Source: CAAFZY01 sp964410325 (GTDB lineage Bacteria; Pseudomonadota; Alphaproteobacteria; RF32; CAG-239). From it: DNA of 64,000 nucleotides. Below the pieces are notes generated by a model. That model ran no database searches. It had not been told where the DNA came from and saw only the letters and a program-made list of their open reading frames with translations. The first letter of the stretch is position 1. Each line of letters starts with the position of its first letter. Of this stretch, positions 17,269 to 25,550 are shown one piece after another. The stretch is taken from NCBI GenBank assembly GCA_964410325.1, contig CAYPFN010000002.1, positions 1 to 64,000 of the forward strand. Direction: 5' to 3'. The translations under genes were made by a program, and so were the position numbers.

Positions 17269-18948
17269 TCAGCGTTCAAGTTTTTTATATTTCAGACGGT
17301 GCGGACGGCAAGCATCTTCGCCTAAACGACGCCGTTTATCTTTCTCATATTCTTCAAAATTTCCTTCAAACCACTCAACATGCCCTTCATCTTCATAAGC
17401 TAAAATATGCGTGGCCAAACGATCCAAAAACCAACGATCGTGCGAGGTAACCAGCACACAGCCCGGATAATTCATGATGCCTTCTTCTAAAGAGCGCAGA
17501 GTATCAACATCCAAATCATTAGTCGGTTCGTCTAAAAGGATAACATTAGCGCCTTTTTTGAGCATTTTAGCCAGGTGTACGCGGTTACGTTCACCGCCAG
17601 AAAGCTGGCCGACTTTTTTCTGCTGATCGGAACCTTTAAAGTTAAACTGTCCAACATAAGCACGCGAAGGCATTTGCTTTTTGCCGAGTTCAATAATATC
17701 CAGCCCATCGGAAATTTCCTCCCAGACGGTTTTGTCGCTGCTTAATTCGTCACGGGTCTGGTCAACATAACCCAAATCCACGGTTTCTCCGATTCGAATT
17801 TCACCTTTGTCAGGTTTTTCTTGTCCAGTAATCATTTTGAACAAGGTGGTTTTTCCAGCGCCGTTAGGGCCGATAATGCCGACAATGGCGCCCTTAGGAA
17901 TTTTAAAAGACAAATCATCAATTAAAACTCTATCGCCGAAAGCTTTACTGATATTGTTTGCCTCTATGACCAGATCGCCTAAACGTTCCGTCATGGGAAT
18001 GTTAATATAAGCATGAGTAATTTTATCTTTAACGGCTTGCGACAGCAGTTCGTCATAAGCATTAATGCGCGCTTTGGATTTAGCCTGCCTAGCTTTCGGA
18101 TTTTTCTGGATCCATTCCAATTCGTTTGCCAGAATTTTTTGTCGCGCTGTTTCCTCGCGAGCTTCCTGTTCCAAACGTTTTTGCTTTTGTTCAAGCCAGG
18201 AAGAATAATTTCCCTCATAAGGAATGCCTTGCCCACGGTCAAGCTCCAAAATCCAACCAGTAACATTATCCAGAAAATAACGGTCATGGGTAACCATTAC
18301 CACAGTTCCTTTATAATCTTTCAAATATTGTTCTAGCCATGCGACCGACTCGGCATCCAGATGGTTAGTTGGCTCATCTAAAAGTAGCAGATCCGGTTTT
18401 TGTAAAAGCAGCCGGCATAAAGCCACACGGCGCTTTTCTCCACCGGAAAGCTTGGTAACATCGGCATCAGCCGGCGGACAGCGTAAAGCATCCAAGGCAA
18501 TCTGAATGGTTCGTTCCAGATCCCAACCGTTGCAAGCATCGATTTTTTCCTGCAGATCAGCCTGTTTCTCAATCAGTGCATTCATTTCCTCATCGCTCAT
18601 TGGTTCGGCAAATTTAGCGGACACCTCCTCAAATTCTTTAAGTAGCTGGCATGTTTCCGCCACGCCTTCCATCACGTTTTCCATAACGTTTTTATCTGGA
18701 TTAAGCCGCGGTTCTTGTTCTAAATATCCGACTTTGACGCCATCGGCCGCCCACGCTTCACCGTTAAAATCCTTGTCAACTCCGGCCATAATTTTAAGCA
18801 AAGTAGATTTACCAGCGCCATTTACACCTAAAACGCCGATTTTGGCGCCGGGTAAAAAGGAAAGGGTAATCCCTTTAAACAATTCTTTTCCGCCCGGAAA
18901 AACTTTCGTTAAATTTTGCATGACAAAAACATACTGATATGCCGCCAT
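17269..18948 (-). CDS. ettA: Energy-dependent translational throttle protein EttA (ABC-F)
   Basis: 559 residues with two ABC domains and no membrane segments. The first has Walker A GVNGAGKST near 40 and signature LSGGEKRR near 167. The second has GPNGAGKTT near 360 and LSGGERNR near 448. The linker contains KARINAYDELL as in EttA. EttA binds the ribosomal E site and gates the first elongation steps according to ATP/ADP ratio. The ribosome site GGAGGCAA precedes ATG. It is encoded alone on the minus strand with its own terminator; its place next to the ATP synthase operon may be coincidental. Confidence 0.93.
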   Translation of the reverse strand: MAAYQYVFVMQNLTKVFPGGKELFKGITLSFLPGAKIGVLGVNGAGKSTLLKIMAGVDKDFNGEAWAADGVKVGYLEQEPRLNPDKNVMENVMEGVAETCQLLKEFEEVSAKFAEPMSDEEMNALIEKQADLQEKIDACNGWDLERTIQIALDALRCPPADADVTKLSGGEKRRVALCRLLLQKPDLLLLDEPTNHLDAESVAWLEQYLKDYKGTVVMVTHDRYFLDNVTGWILELDRGQGIPYEGNYSSWLEQKQKRLEQEAREETARQKILANELEWIQKNPKARQAKSKARINAYDELLSQAVKDKITHAYINIPMTERLGDLVIEANNISKAFGDRVLIDDLSFKIPKGAIVGIIGPNGAGKTTLFKMITGQEKPDKGEIRIGETVDLGYVDQTRDELSSDKTVWEEISDGLDIIELGKKQMPSRAYVGQFNFKGSDQQKKVGQLSGGERNRVHLAKMLKKGANVILLDEPTNDLDVDTLRSLEEGIMNYPGCVLVTSHDRWFLDRLATHILAYEDEGHVEWFEGNFEEYEKDKRRRLGEDACRPHRLKYKKLER

Positions 18949-18989
18949 GTATATTGCCTCCTGATAAAATTAAAACATGTTGTTAAATA

Positions 18990-19526
18990 TTAAAAGCCTT
19001 CTTTTTTCTGCAGATCGCGCAAGGCTTTTTGATAAACTGGGTTATTGTGAATTTTGCGGATTTGTTCGTTATAAAGCTTAATATATTTTTCTCTGGCCTG
19101 CGGATCCTTTTTATAAACAAGCGTGGCGTCATAGGCGTGCCGCGGCGTGATAATACTTCCGTCCGGCATCTTAATGGTGCCGTTGCCGTAAAGGGTTGCC
19201 TTAAAAATCGTCTGTTTGTCAAAAATATCAGCAATAGAGCGGCAGTCGGCAAAATTATCCTTAACTTTTGAGATAAACGCATTTACTTTGTATTCGTTAT
19301 AAGCTTCCATACCTTTAGCCTGTTCGGCATCGGAAGAGGCTTTGGAAATCATAATTGCCCGAGCCAGTAGTTCAAAAGTGTCATATTTGGAGGCTTGGCA
19401 GGCCAGTCCCTGTCCGGATACGGCGCCCAAAGATTGCATTTCCTCAATGTAGCTTATTTGTTGAGCCGAAGCTGTACCAAGCATGATACCGAATACCGAC
19501 AAAAAAGATAAAACAATTTTTTTCAT
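18990..19526 (-). CDS. Exported protein of unknown function
   Basis: 178 residues with a clear signal peptide (MKKIVLSFLSVFGIMLGTASA, cleavage probably before QQ), so it is periplasmic. The mature part is mostly helical, with two cysteines (GLACQASKYD and ADCRSIADIF) that may form a disulfide, and a basic tail rich in Lys. I do not recognise a family. It lies upstream of ettA, separated by about 40 bases, so it may share its transcript. The start has a weak ribosome site. Confidence 0.7.
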   Translation of the reverse strand: MKKIVLSFLSVFGIMLGTASAQQISYIEEMQSLGAVSGQGLACQASKYDTFELLARAIMISKASSDAEQAKGMEAYNEYKVNAFISKVKDNFADCRSIADIFDKQTIFKATLYGNGTIKMPDGSIITPRHAYDATLVYKKDPQAREKYIKLYNEQIRKIHNNPVYQKALRDLQKKEGF

Positions 19527-19621
19527 AATGTCTCCATATTTTAAATCTTAAGTTCATTATAAGGAAAATGAAGTAAAAAAGCAACTGATTTAAAATTTTT
19601 AGAAGATTTATAAAATTTAAG

Positions 19622-19648
19622 TTGACATTTCAAGTTATTTAGCATAAG
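19622..19648 (+). promoter_or_regulatory. Candidate rpmJ promoter
   Basis: TTGACA at 19622-19627 and CATAAG at 19643-19648 (four of six -10 positions) with a 15-nt spacer. The spacer is short, so the -10 assignment is tentative. Confidence 0.35.
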
Positions 19649-19682
19649 TTTCGCTCAACTGTAATAAAAAGGAATTAAAAAA

Positions 19683-19808
19683 ATGAAATGCTATAGTTCT
19701 TTAAAATCAAAGAAAGTTCGCGACAAAGACTGTAAGCTGGTTCGTCGCAAAGGTCGGGTTTACATCATTAATAAGAAGAATCCGAAAATGAAATGCCGTC
19801 AGGGATAA
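19683..19808 (+). CDS. rpmJ: 50S ribosomal protein L36 (zinc-free form)
   Basis: 41 codons starting MKCYSSLKSKKVRDKDC and ending NPKMKCRQG. The pattern SLKS.K.RDKDC..VRR.GR.YIINKKNP is that of the alphaproteobacterial 41-residue L36. The C-x2-C...C-x4-H zinc ligands of the longer-known form are not present. L36 binds 23S rRNA late in large-subunit assembly. The ribosome site AAAGGAAT lies upstream. It is a solitary gene with its own terminator. Confidence 0.93.
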   Translation: MKCYSSLKSKKVRDKDCKLVRRKGRVYIINKKNPKMKCRQG

Positions 19809-19846
19809 TCCTGTGGCCAAAAACAACTCCTTTGTTATGTTGAAAC

Positions 19847-19878
19847 AAAAAACCGTTTTAATTAAAGCGGTTTTTTTT
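19847..19878 (+). terminator. Rho-independent terminator of rpmJ
   Basis: Stem CCGTTTT/AAAGCGG-type with an AATT loop, followed by eight T. Confidence 0.8.
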
Positions 19879-19885
19879 GTATCCA

Positions 19886-19920
19886 GAAACCCACCGGCTT
19901 AGCCGGTGGGGTTCTTTTTA
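19886..19920. repeat. Hairpin resembling an IS200 end
   Basis: The near-perfect palindrome CCCACCGGCTTAGCCGGTGG plus G (19890-19910), with AGAA/TTCT extending the stem, resembles the subterminal hairpin of IS200 elements and the decayed one at 9211-9231 (shared GAAACC.ACCGGCT). It is probably an excision scar or relic. It may also act as a terminator for marC on the minus strand. Confidence 0.5.
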
Positions 19921-19933
19921 GACTGCCGTTGGT

Positions 19934-20530
19934 TTATTCAATAGCCTTAAGCAAAAGCGATAGGTTGGTGATAAACAACTTTACGGAAATAGCCAGTAAA
20001 ATGATGCCGAAAAGCTTTTGCATCACATATATAATGCCCGGATTCAAAAGTTTTTCAAATCTGTTGGCCAGTTTGATGACTATATACACAATAATCATAT
20101 TAACAAGCACGGCCAGCAAAATGTTAATATCGGCAAACTGAGCGCGTATAGATAACAAGGCCGTCATGGAACCGGCGCCGATAATTAACGGGAACACAAT
20201 CGGGGTGATTGTTGCATCTTTGGGCAAATCCGGTCCATCACGAAAAATTTGAATATCCAAAATCATTTCCAAGGCCATCACGAAAATAATCATGGAACCG
20301 GCCACGGCAAAAGATGAAATATCTAGATTAAACAGCCGTAGAAAAGCCTCTCCGATATAAAAAAAGCCAATAAAAGCAACCAAGGAAATAATACTGGCAC
20401 GCAAAGCGCTAACATGTTTTCCTCTTTTGCGTAGACTGATAATAATCGGTGTGCTGCCTAAAATGTCGATAATGGCGAATAAAACGATAAAAGCGCTTAC
20501 AAATTCTCTGAGGTTAAAGTTTTCGAACAT
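19934..20530 (-). CDS. MarC/UPF0056 family inner-membrane protein
   Basis: 198 residues and about six membrane helices. The MarC pattern is seen in FVSAFIVLFAIIDILGSTPI, MILDIQIFRDGP, and PIVFPLIIGAGSMTALL. The family is widespread; its transport function is not established, and the old multiple-antibiotic-resistance link for MarC is doubtful. The ribosome site AAGGAGAT lies before the ATG. It is encoded alone between rpmJ and rpsA. Confidence 0.9.
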   Translation of the reverse strand: MFENFNLREFVSAFIVLFAIIDILGSTPIIISLRKRGKHVSALRASIISLVAFIGFFYIGEAFLRLFNLDISSFAVAGSMIIFVMALEMILDIQIFRDGPDLPKDATITPIVFPLIIGAGSMTALLSIRAQFADINILLAVLVNMIIVYIVIKLANRFEKLLNPGIIYVMQKLFGIILLAISVKLFITNLSLLLKAIE

Positions 20531-20638
20531 GAAAGATCTCCTTATTAAACAATATGTAAACCTTTTATTTTTACAATTATGCGAAAATATTTAAAAAAAG
20601 CTTGAAAAATAATTATTTAAGTGTATAAAACAAATTAT

Positions 20639-20673
20639 CTTGAAACAAAAGCAGGGTGCGCTGCCGTTTCAAG
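20639..20673 (+). promoter_or_regulatory. rpsA leader hairpin
   Basis: CTTGAAAC (20639-20646) pairs with GTTTCAAG (20666-20673), and inside it GCAG (20651-20654) pairs with CTGC (20661-20664) around GGTGCG. It lies about 75 bases before the rpsA start in a region lacking a Shine-Dalgarno match. Ribosomal protein S1 is known to repress its own translation in gammaproteobacteria through structured leaders. A similar role here is inference. Confidence 0.5.
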
Positions 20674-20747
20674 ATTTAACCATCGCACAAGTCCGTCTCT
20701 TTAAAATATTGAGGGCCTGGCATTTATTTGAAATTTCAATATATATG

Positions 20748-22433
20748 ATGAATACAGAATTTAAAGCTCCCGAAACGGCTGAAAACTTTGAAGAACTTCT
20801 CAACGAACAGTTTGGCAACAAAGGCCTTGTCGGTTCGGTTGTTAAGGGAACAATCATTAATTTAAGCGATGATTATGTTACCGTTGATGTTGGTCTGAAA
20901 TCGGAAGGGCGTATTCCGCTACGTGAGTTCGGTCAAAATCCGGAACTGAAAATCGGTGATCAGGTTGAGGTTTTGGTTGACCGTTATGAAGATAAAGACG
21001 GCAACATTGTCCTTTCCCGCGAGAAAGCCCGCCGCGAAGAGGCTTGGGCTGAATTGGAAGCTTCCATGAACGCTGGCCAACGTGTTAACGGTATTATTTT
21101 CGGCCGAGTCAAAGGCGGTTTTACGGTGGATTTAAATGGCGCTATTGCTTTTCTGCCGGGGTCGCAGATTGATATTCGCCCGATTCGCGATATTACGCCG
21201 TTAATGGGTATTTCCCAGCCGTTCCAAATTTTAAAGATGGATCGTCTCAGAGGCAATATCGTTGTTTCTCGCCGCGTTGTTTTAGAAGAAACAAGAGCCG
21301 AAGCTCGTGCCGAGCTGATTGACACCATCAAAGAGGGCGCAGTTTTGGAAGGTATTGTCAAAAACATTACCGATTACGGCGCATTTATTGATTTGGGCGG
21401 TGTCGATGGTCTGTTGCACGTTACCGATATTTCCTGGAAACGCATTAATCATCCGGCCGAAGTTTTATCTGTCGGTCAGACGGTTAAAGTCCAGGTTATT
21501 AAATTCAATGAAGATACTCAGAGAATAAGCCTCGGCATGAAACAGCTTGAAAATGATCCGTGGCAAGAAGTTGCCGAAAAATATCAAATCGGCGAAATCT
21601 ATACCGGTAAAGTAACCAATATTACCGATTACGGCGCATTTGTTGAATTAGAAGACGGTATCGAAGGCTTGGTACACGTTTCCGAAATGAGCTGGACCCG
21701 TAAAAATATCCATCCGGGCAAAATTGTTTCGACTTCTCAGGAAGTCCAGGTTAAGGTTTTGGAAGTTGATTCTGAAAAAAGAAGAATCAGCCTCGGCATC
21801 AAACAATGCACGCCAAATCCTTGGGCTGCCTATATTGAAGAGCATCCGATTGGATCGGTTATTGAAGGCAAAATCAAAAACATTACCGAGTTTGGTTTGT
21901 TTGTCGGCTTAACTGATGAAATCGATGGCATGATTCACCTTTCCGATATTGCCTGGGGCAAATCTGGTGAAGAAGCGGTTAAAGAGTATGTTAAAGGCCA
22001 GGATATTACGGCCAAAATCATTGATGTGGATGTTGAAAAAGAACGCATTAGTTTAGGCATTAAACAAATGGCTGAAAACAACGCCGCTCTGGCTTTGGAA
22101 AACCTCAAAAAAGGCGATGTCGTCAAAGCTGTTGTCGTCAGTACGGATGACAAAGGGGTGAATGTTGAGGTTGAAGGCATTGCCGCCACAATCAAGAAAA
22201 CCGATTTATCTAAAGATAAGAGCGAACAAAATCCGGAAAACTATCACGAAGGTGAGGTTTTAGAAGTAAAACTGACTTCGGTTGATAAGAAAAACGGCAA
22301 ATTGGGCGTTTCAATCAAAGCTTTGGAGATTGAAGAAGAGAAAAAAGCTTTAGAAGAATACTCTGCGGCTAACTCTTCCGGATCTTCGCTGGGCGATGCC
22401 TTGGGCGAAGCTCTGAAAAAGAATGCTTCTTAA
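20748..22433 (+). CDS. rpsA: 30S ribosomal protein S1
   Basis: 561 residues from ATG 20748 (a second ATG sits at 20745; an upstream start at 20640 would add unrelated residues and run through the leader hairpin). Six S1/OB repeats are visible, with recurring GxVKNITDYGAFIDLGG and RISLGMKQ motifs and the N-terminal LVGSVVKGTIINL ribosome-docking repeat. S1 unfolds and recruits mRNA to the 30S subunit. As in many S1 genes there is no good Shine-Dalgarno, in line with S1 translating its own message. The usual alphaproteobacterial neighbours cmk and ihfB are not present. Confidence 0.96.
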   Translation: MNTEFKAPETAENFEELLNEQFGNKGLVGSVVKGTIINLSDDYVTVDVGLKSEGRIPLREFGQNPELKIGDQVEVLVDRYEDKDGNIVLSREKARREEAWAELEASMNAGQRVNGIIFGRVKGGFTVDLNGAIAFLPGSQIDIRPIRDITPLMGISQPFQILKMDRLRGNIVVSRRVVLEETRAEARAELIDTIKEGAVLEGIVKNITDYGAFIDLGGVDGLLHVTDISWKRINHPAEVLSVGQTVKVQVIKFNEDTQRISLGMKQLENDPWQEVAEKYQIGEIYTGKVTNITDYGAFVELEDGIEGLVHVSEMSWTRKNIHPGKIVSTSQEVQVKVLEVDSEKRRISLGIKQCTPNPWAAYIEEHPIGSVIEGKIKNITEFGLFVGLTDEIDGMIHLSDIAWGKSGEEAVKEYVKGQDITAKIIDVDVEKERISLGIKQMAENNAALALENLKKGDVVKAVVVSTDDKGVNVEVEGIAATIKKTDLSKDKSEQNPENYHEGEVLEVKLTSVDKKNGKLGVSIKALEIEEEKKALEEYSAANSSGSSLGDALGEALKKNAS

Positions 22434-22455
22434 TAGACAAGAAGATATTTTTTAA

Positions 22456-22490
22456 GAAAACACTCCGTAATTTACGGGGTGTTTTCTTTA
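22456..22490 (+). terminator. Rho-independent terminator of rpsA
   Basis: Fifteen-base arms (22456-22470 and 22472-22486) with one G-T pair, followed by T-rich sequence. Confidence 0.85.
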
Positions 22491-22553
22491 TACTGCTCTG
22501 GCAGAAGCGTAATATGCTTTTTGTTAATAAATTGACAGATTTTTAAAAAATCA

Positions 22554-22581
22554 TTGACAAATTCTTTTTTTTTGATATCAA
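22554..22581 (+). promoter_or_regulatory. Candidate sigma-70 promoter of the exported orphan
   Basis: TTGACA at 22554-22559 and TATCAA at 22576-22581 with a 16-nt spacer. A second TTGACA lies at 22532-22537. The predicted transcript would start about 20 bases before the ATG. Confidence 0.45.
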
Positions 22582-22608
22582 TAACTAGAAAACAATTTTT
22601 GTTACATT

Positions 22609-23091
22609 ATGAATAAAAGTAAAGTCATCGGACTATGCGTAACGATATGTTGCGCAGTCCTAGTAACCTGCTGCCAAGGAGGAAAGCCAGAACCCCCTCC
22701 GCCGCAACCGCAGGCTGAAAAATATCAACCCAAGCATATAACAGCAGGGGTTGATTTGAGGTCTATCAAGACCTACAACTACTATAATTCCCCATTTTCT
22801 ACGTCGGCCACTTCTGTGGAGGTAGAGTACAATGCAAAAGTACTATACCAACCGATAAAGATCAGGTATAAGTACAGTAATGGGGATACATACACCCATG
22901 TAATCCCTGATCAATTTGGATTGTGGCAAAACGAGAACGGGAGGTTACGGGTCGTATCTGACGGCAGCACAGTGTGGTTGCAAGGTCAGACTAGAGAAGG
23001 CAAATTCTGTGAATTTGTCTTTTATGGAGACCCAAAAAACAACGGTAAGAAAATTAAACCGAATTCTTACCGCAATCAAATTAAGTACTAA
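22609..23091 (+). CDS. Orphan exported protein, possible lipoprotein
   Basis: 160 residues, not recognised. The N-terminus is KSKVIGLCVTICCAVLVTCC followed by QGGKPEPPPPQPQ. This is a signal sequence ending in a double cysteine, near a lipobox but with Thr or Cys rather than Ala/Gly/Ser at -1, so lipidation is uncertain. A proline-rich linker then leads into a small beta-rich domain with many tyrosines (IKTYNYYNSPF, IRYKYSNGDTYTH). Codon use and the absence of a Shine-Dalgarno differ from neighbours. It lies between the rpsA terminator and an IS200 relic, suggesting acquisition. It has its own promoter and terminator. Confidence 0.6.
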   Translation: MNKSKVIGLCVTICCAVLVTCCQGGKPEPPPPQPQAEKYQPKHITAGVDLRSIKTYNYYNSPFSTSATSVEVEYNAKVLYQPIKIRYKYSNGDTYTHVIPDQFGLWQNENGRLRVVSDGSTVWLQGQTREGKFCEFVFYGDPKNNGKKIKPNSYRNQIKY

Positions 23092-23099
23092 CCGTAGAA

Positions 23100-23132
23100 G
23101 GATGCCTGTTCAACAGGCATCCGTTTTATTTT
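23100..23132 (+). terminator. Rho-independent terminator
   Basis: Stem GGATGCCTG/CAGGCATCC around TTCAA, followed by TTTTATTTT. It ends the orphan exported-protein gene. Confidence 0.85.
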
Positions 23133-23144
23133 AACACGAAAAAC

Positions 23145-23258
23145 ACGCGTCTAACGCATAGGCGGCTGGAAAAGCTTATGGTTTCACAGAAAAAACGCCT
23201 CTGCTAAAATTGGAAAGACGGTCTGGCAACCGTATAACGACAGGCAAGGGCATTTTTT
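23145..23258 (+). mobile_element. IS200 left-end relic without transposase
   Basis: The sequence lines up with the leader of the IS200 copy at 9205-9319: shared blocks are AGCTTAT.G.TT.ACA, AAAAAAC.CCT.TGCTAAA and AGACGGTCTGG in the same order. The right arm (GGCAAGGGCATTTTTT) still partly pairs with AAAAAACGCCTCTGC. No transposase codons follow, so this is an older decayed copy. Confidence 0.7.
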
Positions 23259-23508
23259 ATAGCATCTTTATTTTTGTTTATCTTTCTTTATTTCCTCTTA
23301 ATTATCACCTTGCTGAAGGTACATTGCCATATCTACAGGCAAAATGAGTATCAGGCATTAAAAATATACATGTCTGATATTTGGAAACTAAAGTGTCTAC
23401 ATAGGTATAGCAATCCCATGCCGATATCTAACCCGTACCTCCGCAAGGAAAGAACCAGTAAAAATCGGAGTTTGTGTAGGTTATTTAGAGGCTTTAGTAG
23501 CGCGGAAT
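23259..23508. other. Non-coding or decayed stretch after the IS200 relic
   Basis: About 250 bases before the convergent hydrolase gene. A plus-strand open frame crosses it but has low complexity, no ribosome site and runs into the hydrolase gene, so I do not call it. No IS200 C-terminal coding sequence was recognised. Confidence 0.4.
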
Positions 23509-24252
23509 TTATAAAAATGCATCAAGGGCGCTCAAAATTTCCTGAATGTCGCCGTCTTCGTTTAAGCGGTGGGTGCTGTTTTTTAACAGTTTGACTATTA
23601 CCCTGTAGCTACGGATTTTTTCCGCAATTTTTAAAGCCTTTGGCCAATAAACCGAACTGTCTTTCATACCCTGGATCAAAACAACCGGACAATCAATCGG
23701 AATAAAAGGCTGGTTTAGCAGCAAATTTTGTCGGCCGCTTTCTAACAACCGGCGTGTGATAATATAATCAAAGTCATCATTTTTGAAAATAAGCCTACCG
23801 TCATGTTCTAAAGCTTCTTTTTGCTCAATAGTGGCAAATTCTTCATAATCTCTGGTAAAATCGGGGGCGGCAGCCAAGCCGAGCATCCCTACAACCCGCT
23901 CCGGACGGGCGGCCGCGGCTAACAGGCTGATCCAGCCACCAAGAGACGCACCAGCAGTTAAAACCGGTCCGTCGATTAATCGATCAATAACCTCCAAAAT
24001 CTGTTCTTTCCAGATATTAATATCAACATTTTCAAAATTAGCAACATCAGATCCATGTCCAGCAAGTTCATAACGATAAAAGCTTATATTGTTTTTGATA
24101 CACCATTTTTTTATTTCCTCTGGCTTTCTTCCCCAGGGATCAGCGGCAAAGCCATGTGTATAAATTAGAGTAAATTTTTGAGTTTCAGAAGATTCTGTTT
24201 TAAAATACTCAAAATTTGTCGTAAAACCTGATGAAAAAGTGTGTTTTTGCAT
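23509..24252 (-). CDS. Alpha/beta hydrolase
   Basis: 247 residues with a single alpha/beta hydrolase domain and no signal peptide. The oxyanion HGFAADPWG segment follows the second strand. GASLGGW near 100 gives the nucleophile Ser, a late Asp lies in VLIQGMKDSSVYW, and a catalytic His lies in NSTHRLNE. It resembles the small esterases related to ABHD10 found in alphaproteobacteria. The substrate is unknown. It is divergent from the GT4 gene with about 45 bases between starts, so the two may share a control region. Confidence 0.8.
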   Translation of the reverse strand: MQKHTFSSGFTTNFEYFKTESSETQKFTLIYTHGFAADPWGRKPEEIKKWCIKNNISFYRYELAGHGSDVANFENVDINIWKEQILEVIDRLIDGPVLTAGASLGGWISLLAAAARPERVVGMLGLAAAPDFTRDYEEFATIEQKEALEHDGRLIFKNDDFDYIITRRLLESGRQNLLLNQPFIPIDCPVVLIQGMKDSSVYWPKALKIAEKIRSYRVIVKLLKNSTHRLNEDGDIQEILSALDAFL

Positions 24253-24298
24253 ACGTCAAAGCTCCATAAAGAAATATTAAAGAGGATTGTAAAATAAA

Positions 24299-25453
24299 AT
24301 GGGAAAAAATAAAGATAAAAAACCGGTTGTTCTACAAGTTTTGCCTGAGTTAAATCAAGGCGGGGTTGAGATTGGGACAATTGAAATTGCCTCTGAACTG
24401 CATACGCAGGGTATTAAAAATTTTGTTGCTTCGGCTGGCGGGCGCTTGGAATATAATTTGGAGCGCTTAAAGATTCCTCATTTTACCCTGCCTTTAAAAA
24501 CCAAAAACCCTTTCAAATTATGGATTAATTACCGCCAGTTGCTTAAGATCATCAAAGAAAACGATATTAATATCGTTCATGCCCGTTCGCGCGCGCCGGC
24601 TTGGAGTGCTTATTGGGCGGCCCAAAAAGCTGGCGTCAGATTTGTGACGACCTTTCATGGAACTTACGGACTAGGACCTAAAGGTATCAAAAAATTTTAT
24701 AATCGCGTTATGACGTACGGTGACTTGGTAATTGCCGTTTCCAACCATATTAAGCGGCATATTTTACAAAATTACGAATGTGATGAAAAAAAGATTCGCC
24801 TAATTCACCGCTGCGTCAATATGGAAAAATTTGACGTCAATGCCATGACTGCCGAACGCATGATTAAATTGATGGAAGAATATAATTTGCCAGAAGACAA
24901 ACCGATTATTCTGCTCATCGGACGTTTAACGCGTTGGAAAGGCCAGAGGCTGTTGATAGACGCTTTGGAGAAGATTAAAGATAAAGATTATTTTTGCGTA
25001 TTTGTCGGTGATGATCAAGGGCGCGATTATTATACCAAAGAATTAAAAGAGGCGATTGTTGCTAAAGGCCTAGAAGGACGCTTTGCTTTCATTCGCCATG
25101 TTACGGATGTGCCAGCCATGATGATGATTTCAGCCGTAGTCGTTTCCGCCTCCACCGATCCGGAGGCTTTCGGACGCATTGCCGCGGAAGGCGAGGCGAT
25201 GGGGCGGATTGTCGTGGCTTCTAACATCGGTGGTTCGCTTGAAAATATTGTTGACGGCATTACCGGAAAGCTTTTTGAAAGTGGCAATCCTGATTCTTTG
25301 GCCGCTACCTTAGAATGGGCATTAAGCTTAACAACTGAAGAACGTGAAAAAATCGGCAGCGCCGCCATTGAATATGTTAAACAGAATTTCACAAAACAAA
25401 TTATGTGCGATAAAACTATTGCAGTTTATGAAGAATTAATTAATATGGATTAG
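24299..25453 (+). CDS. GT4-family glycosyltransferase
   Basis: 384 residues, two Rossmann domains of GT-B fold. The donor-binding half has LLIGRLTRWKGQRLLIDAL near 200 and the E-x7-E type motif in SASTDPEAFGRIAAEGEAMG near 283-300, with ASNIGGS following. The acceptor half has NQGGVEIGTIEIASEL and TTFHGTYG. It probably adds a hexose to LPS or another surface glycan from the cytoplasmic face. It lies 98 bases upstream of thrS. The sugar cannot be deduced. Confidence 0.88.
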   Translation: MGKNKDKKPVVLQVLPELNQGGVEIGTIEIASELHTQGIKNFVASAGGRLEYNLERLKIPHFTLPLKTKNPFKLWINYRQLLKIIKENDINIVHARSRAPAWSAYWAAQKAGVRFVTTFHGTYGLGPKGIKKFYNRVMTYGDLVIAVSNHIKRHILQNYECDEKKIRLIHRCVNMEKFDVNAMTAERMIKLMEEYNLPEDKPIILLIGRLTRWKGQRLLIDALEKIKDKDYFCVFVGDDQGRDYYTKELKEAIVAKGLEGRFAFIRHVTDVPAMMMISAVVVSASTDPEAFGRIAAEGEAMGRIVVASNIGGSLENIVDGITGKLFESGNPDSLAATLEWALSLTTEEREKIGSAAIEYVKQNFTKQIMCDKTIAVYEELINMD

Positions 25454-25550
25454 GCAGAATCTTCCGAAAATGTTGTAAAACATTTTCGGCGATTTTGTGT
25501 CCGGAAAATTTTCGGTCATATAATAGATTAAATAATTGAAGGAAAAAACA

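Noticed and set aside
17050..17325. 91-codon plus-strand frame between priA and ettA
   Set aside because: It runs into the ettA gene, has no ribosome site and no domain; its end is the complement of ettA coding sequence.
20640..20747. Upstream start of rpsA
   Set aside because: The extra 36 residues do not resemble S1 and lie over the leader hairpin.
23274..23594. 106-codon frame after the second IS200 relic
   Set aside because: Low-complexity start, overlaps the real hydrolase gene on the other strand, and shows no IS200 C-terminal motif.
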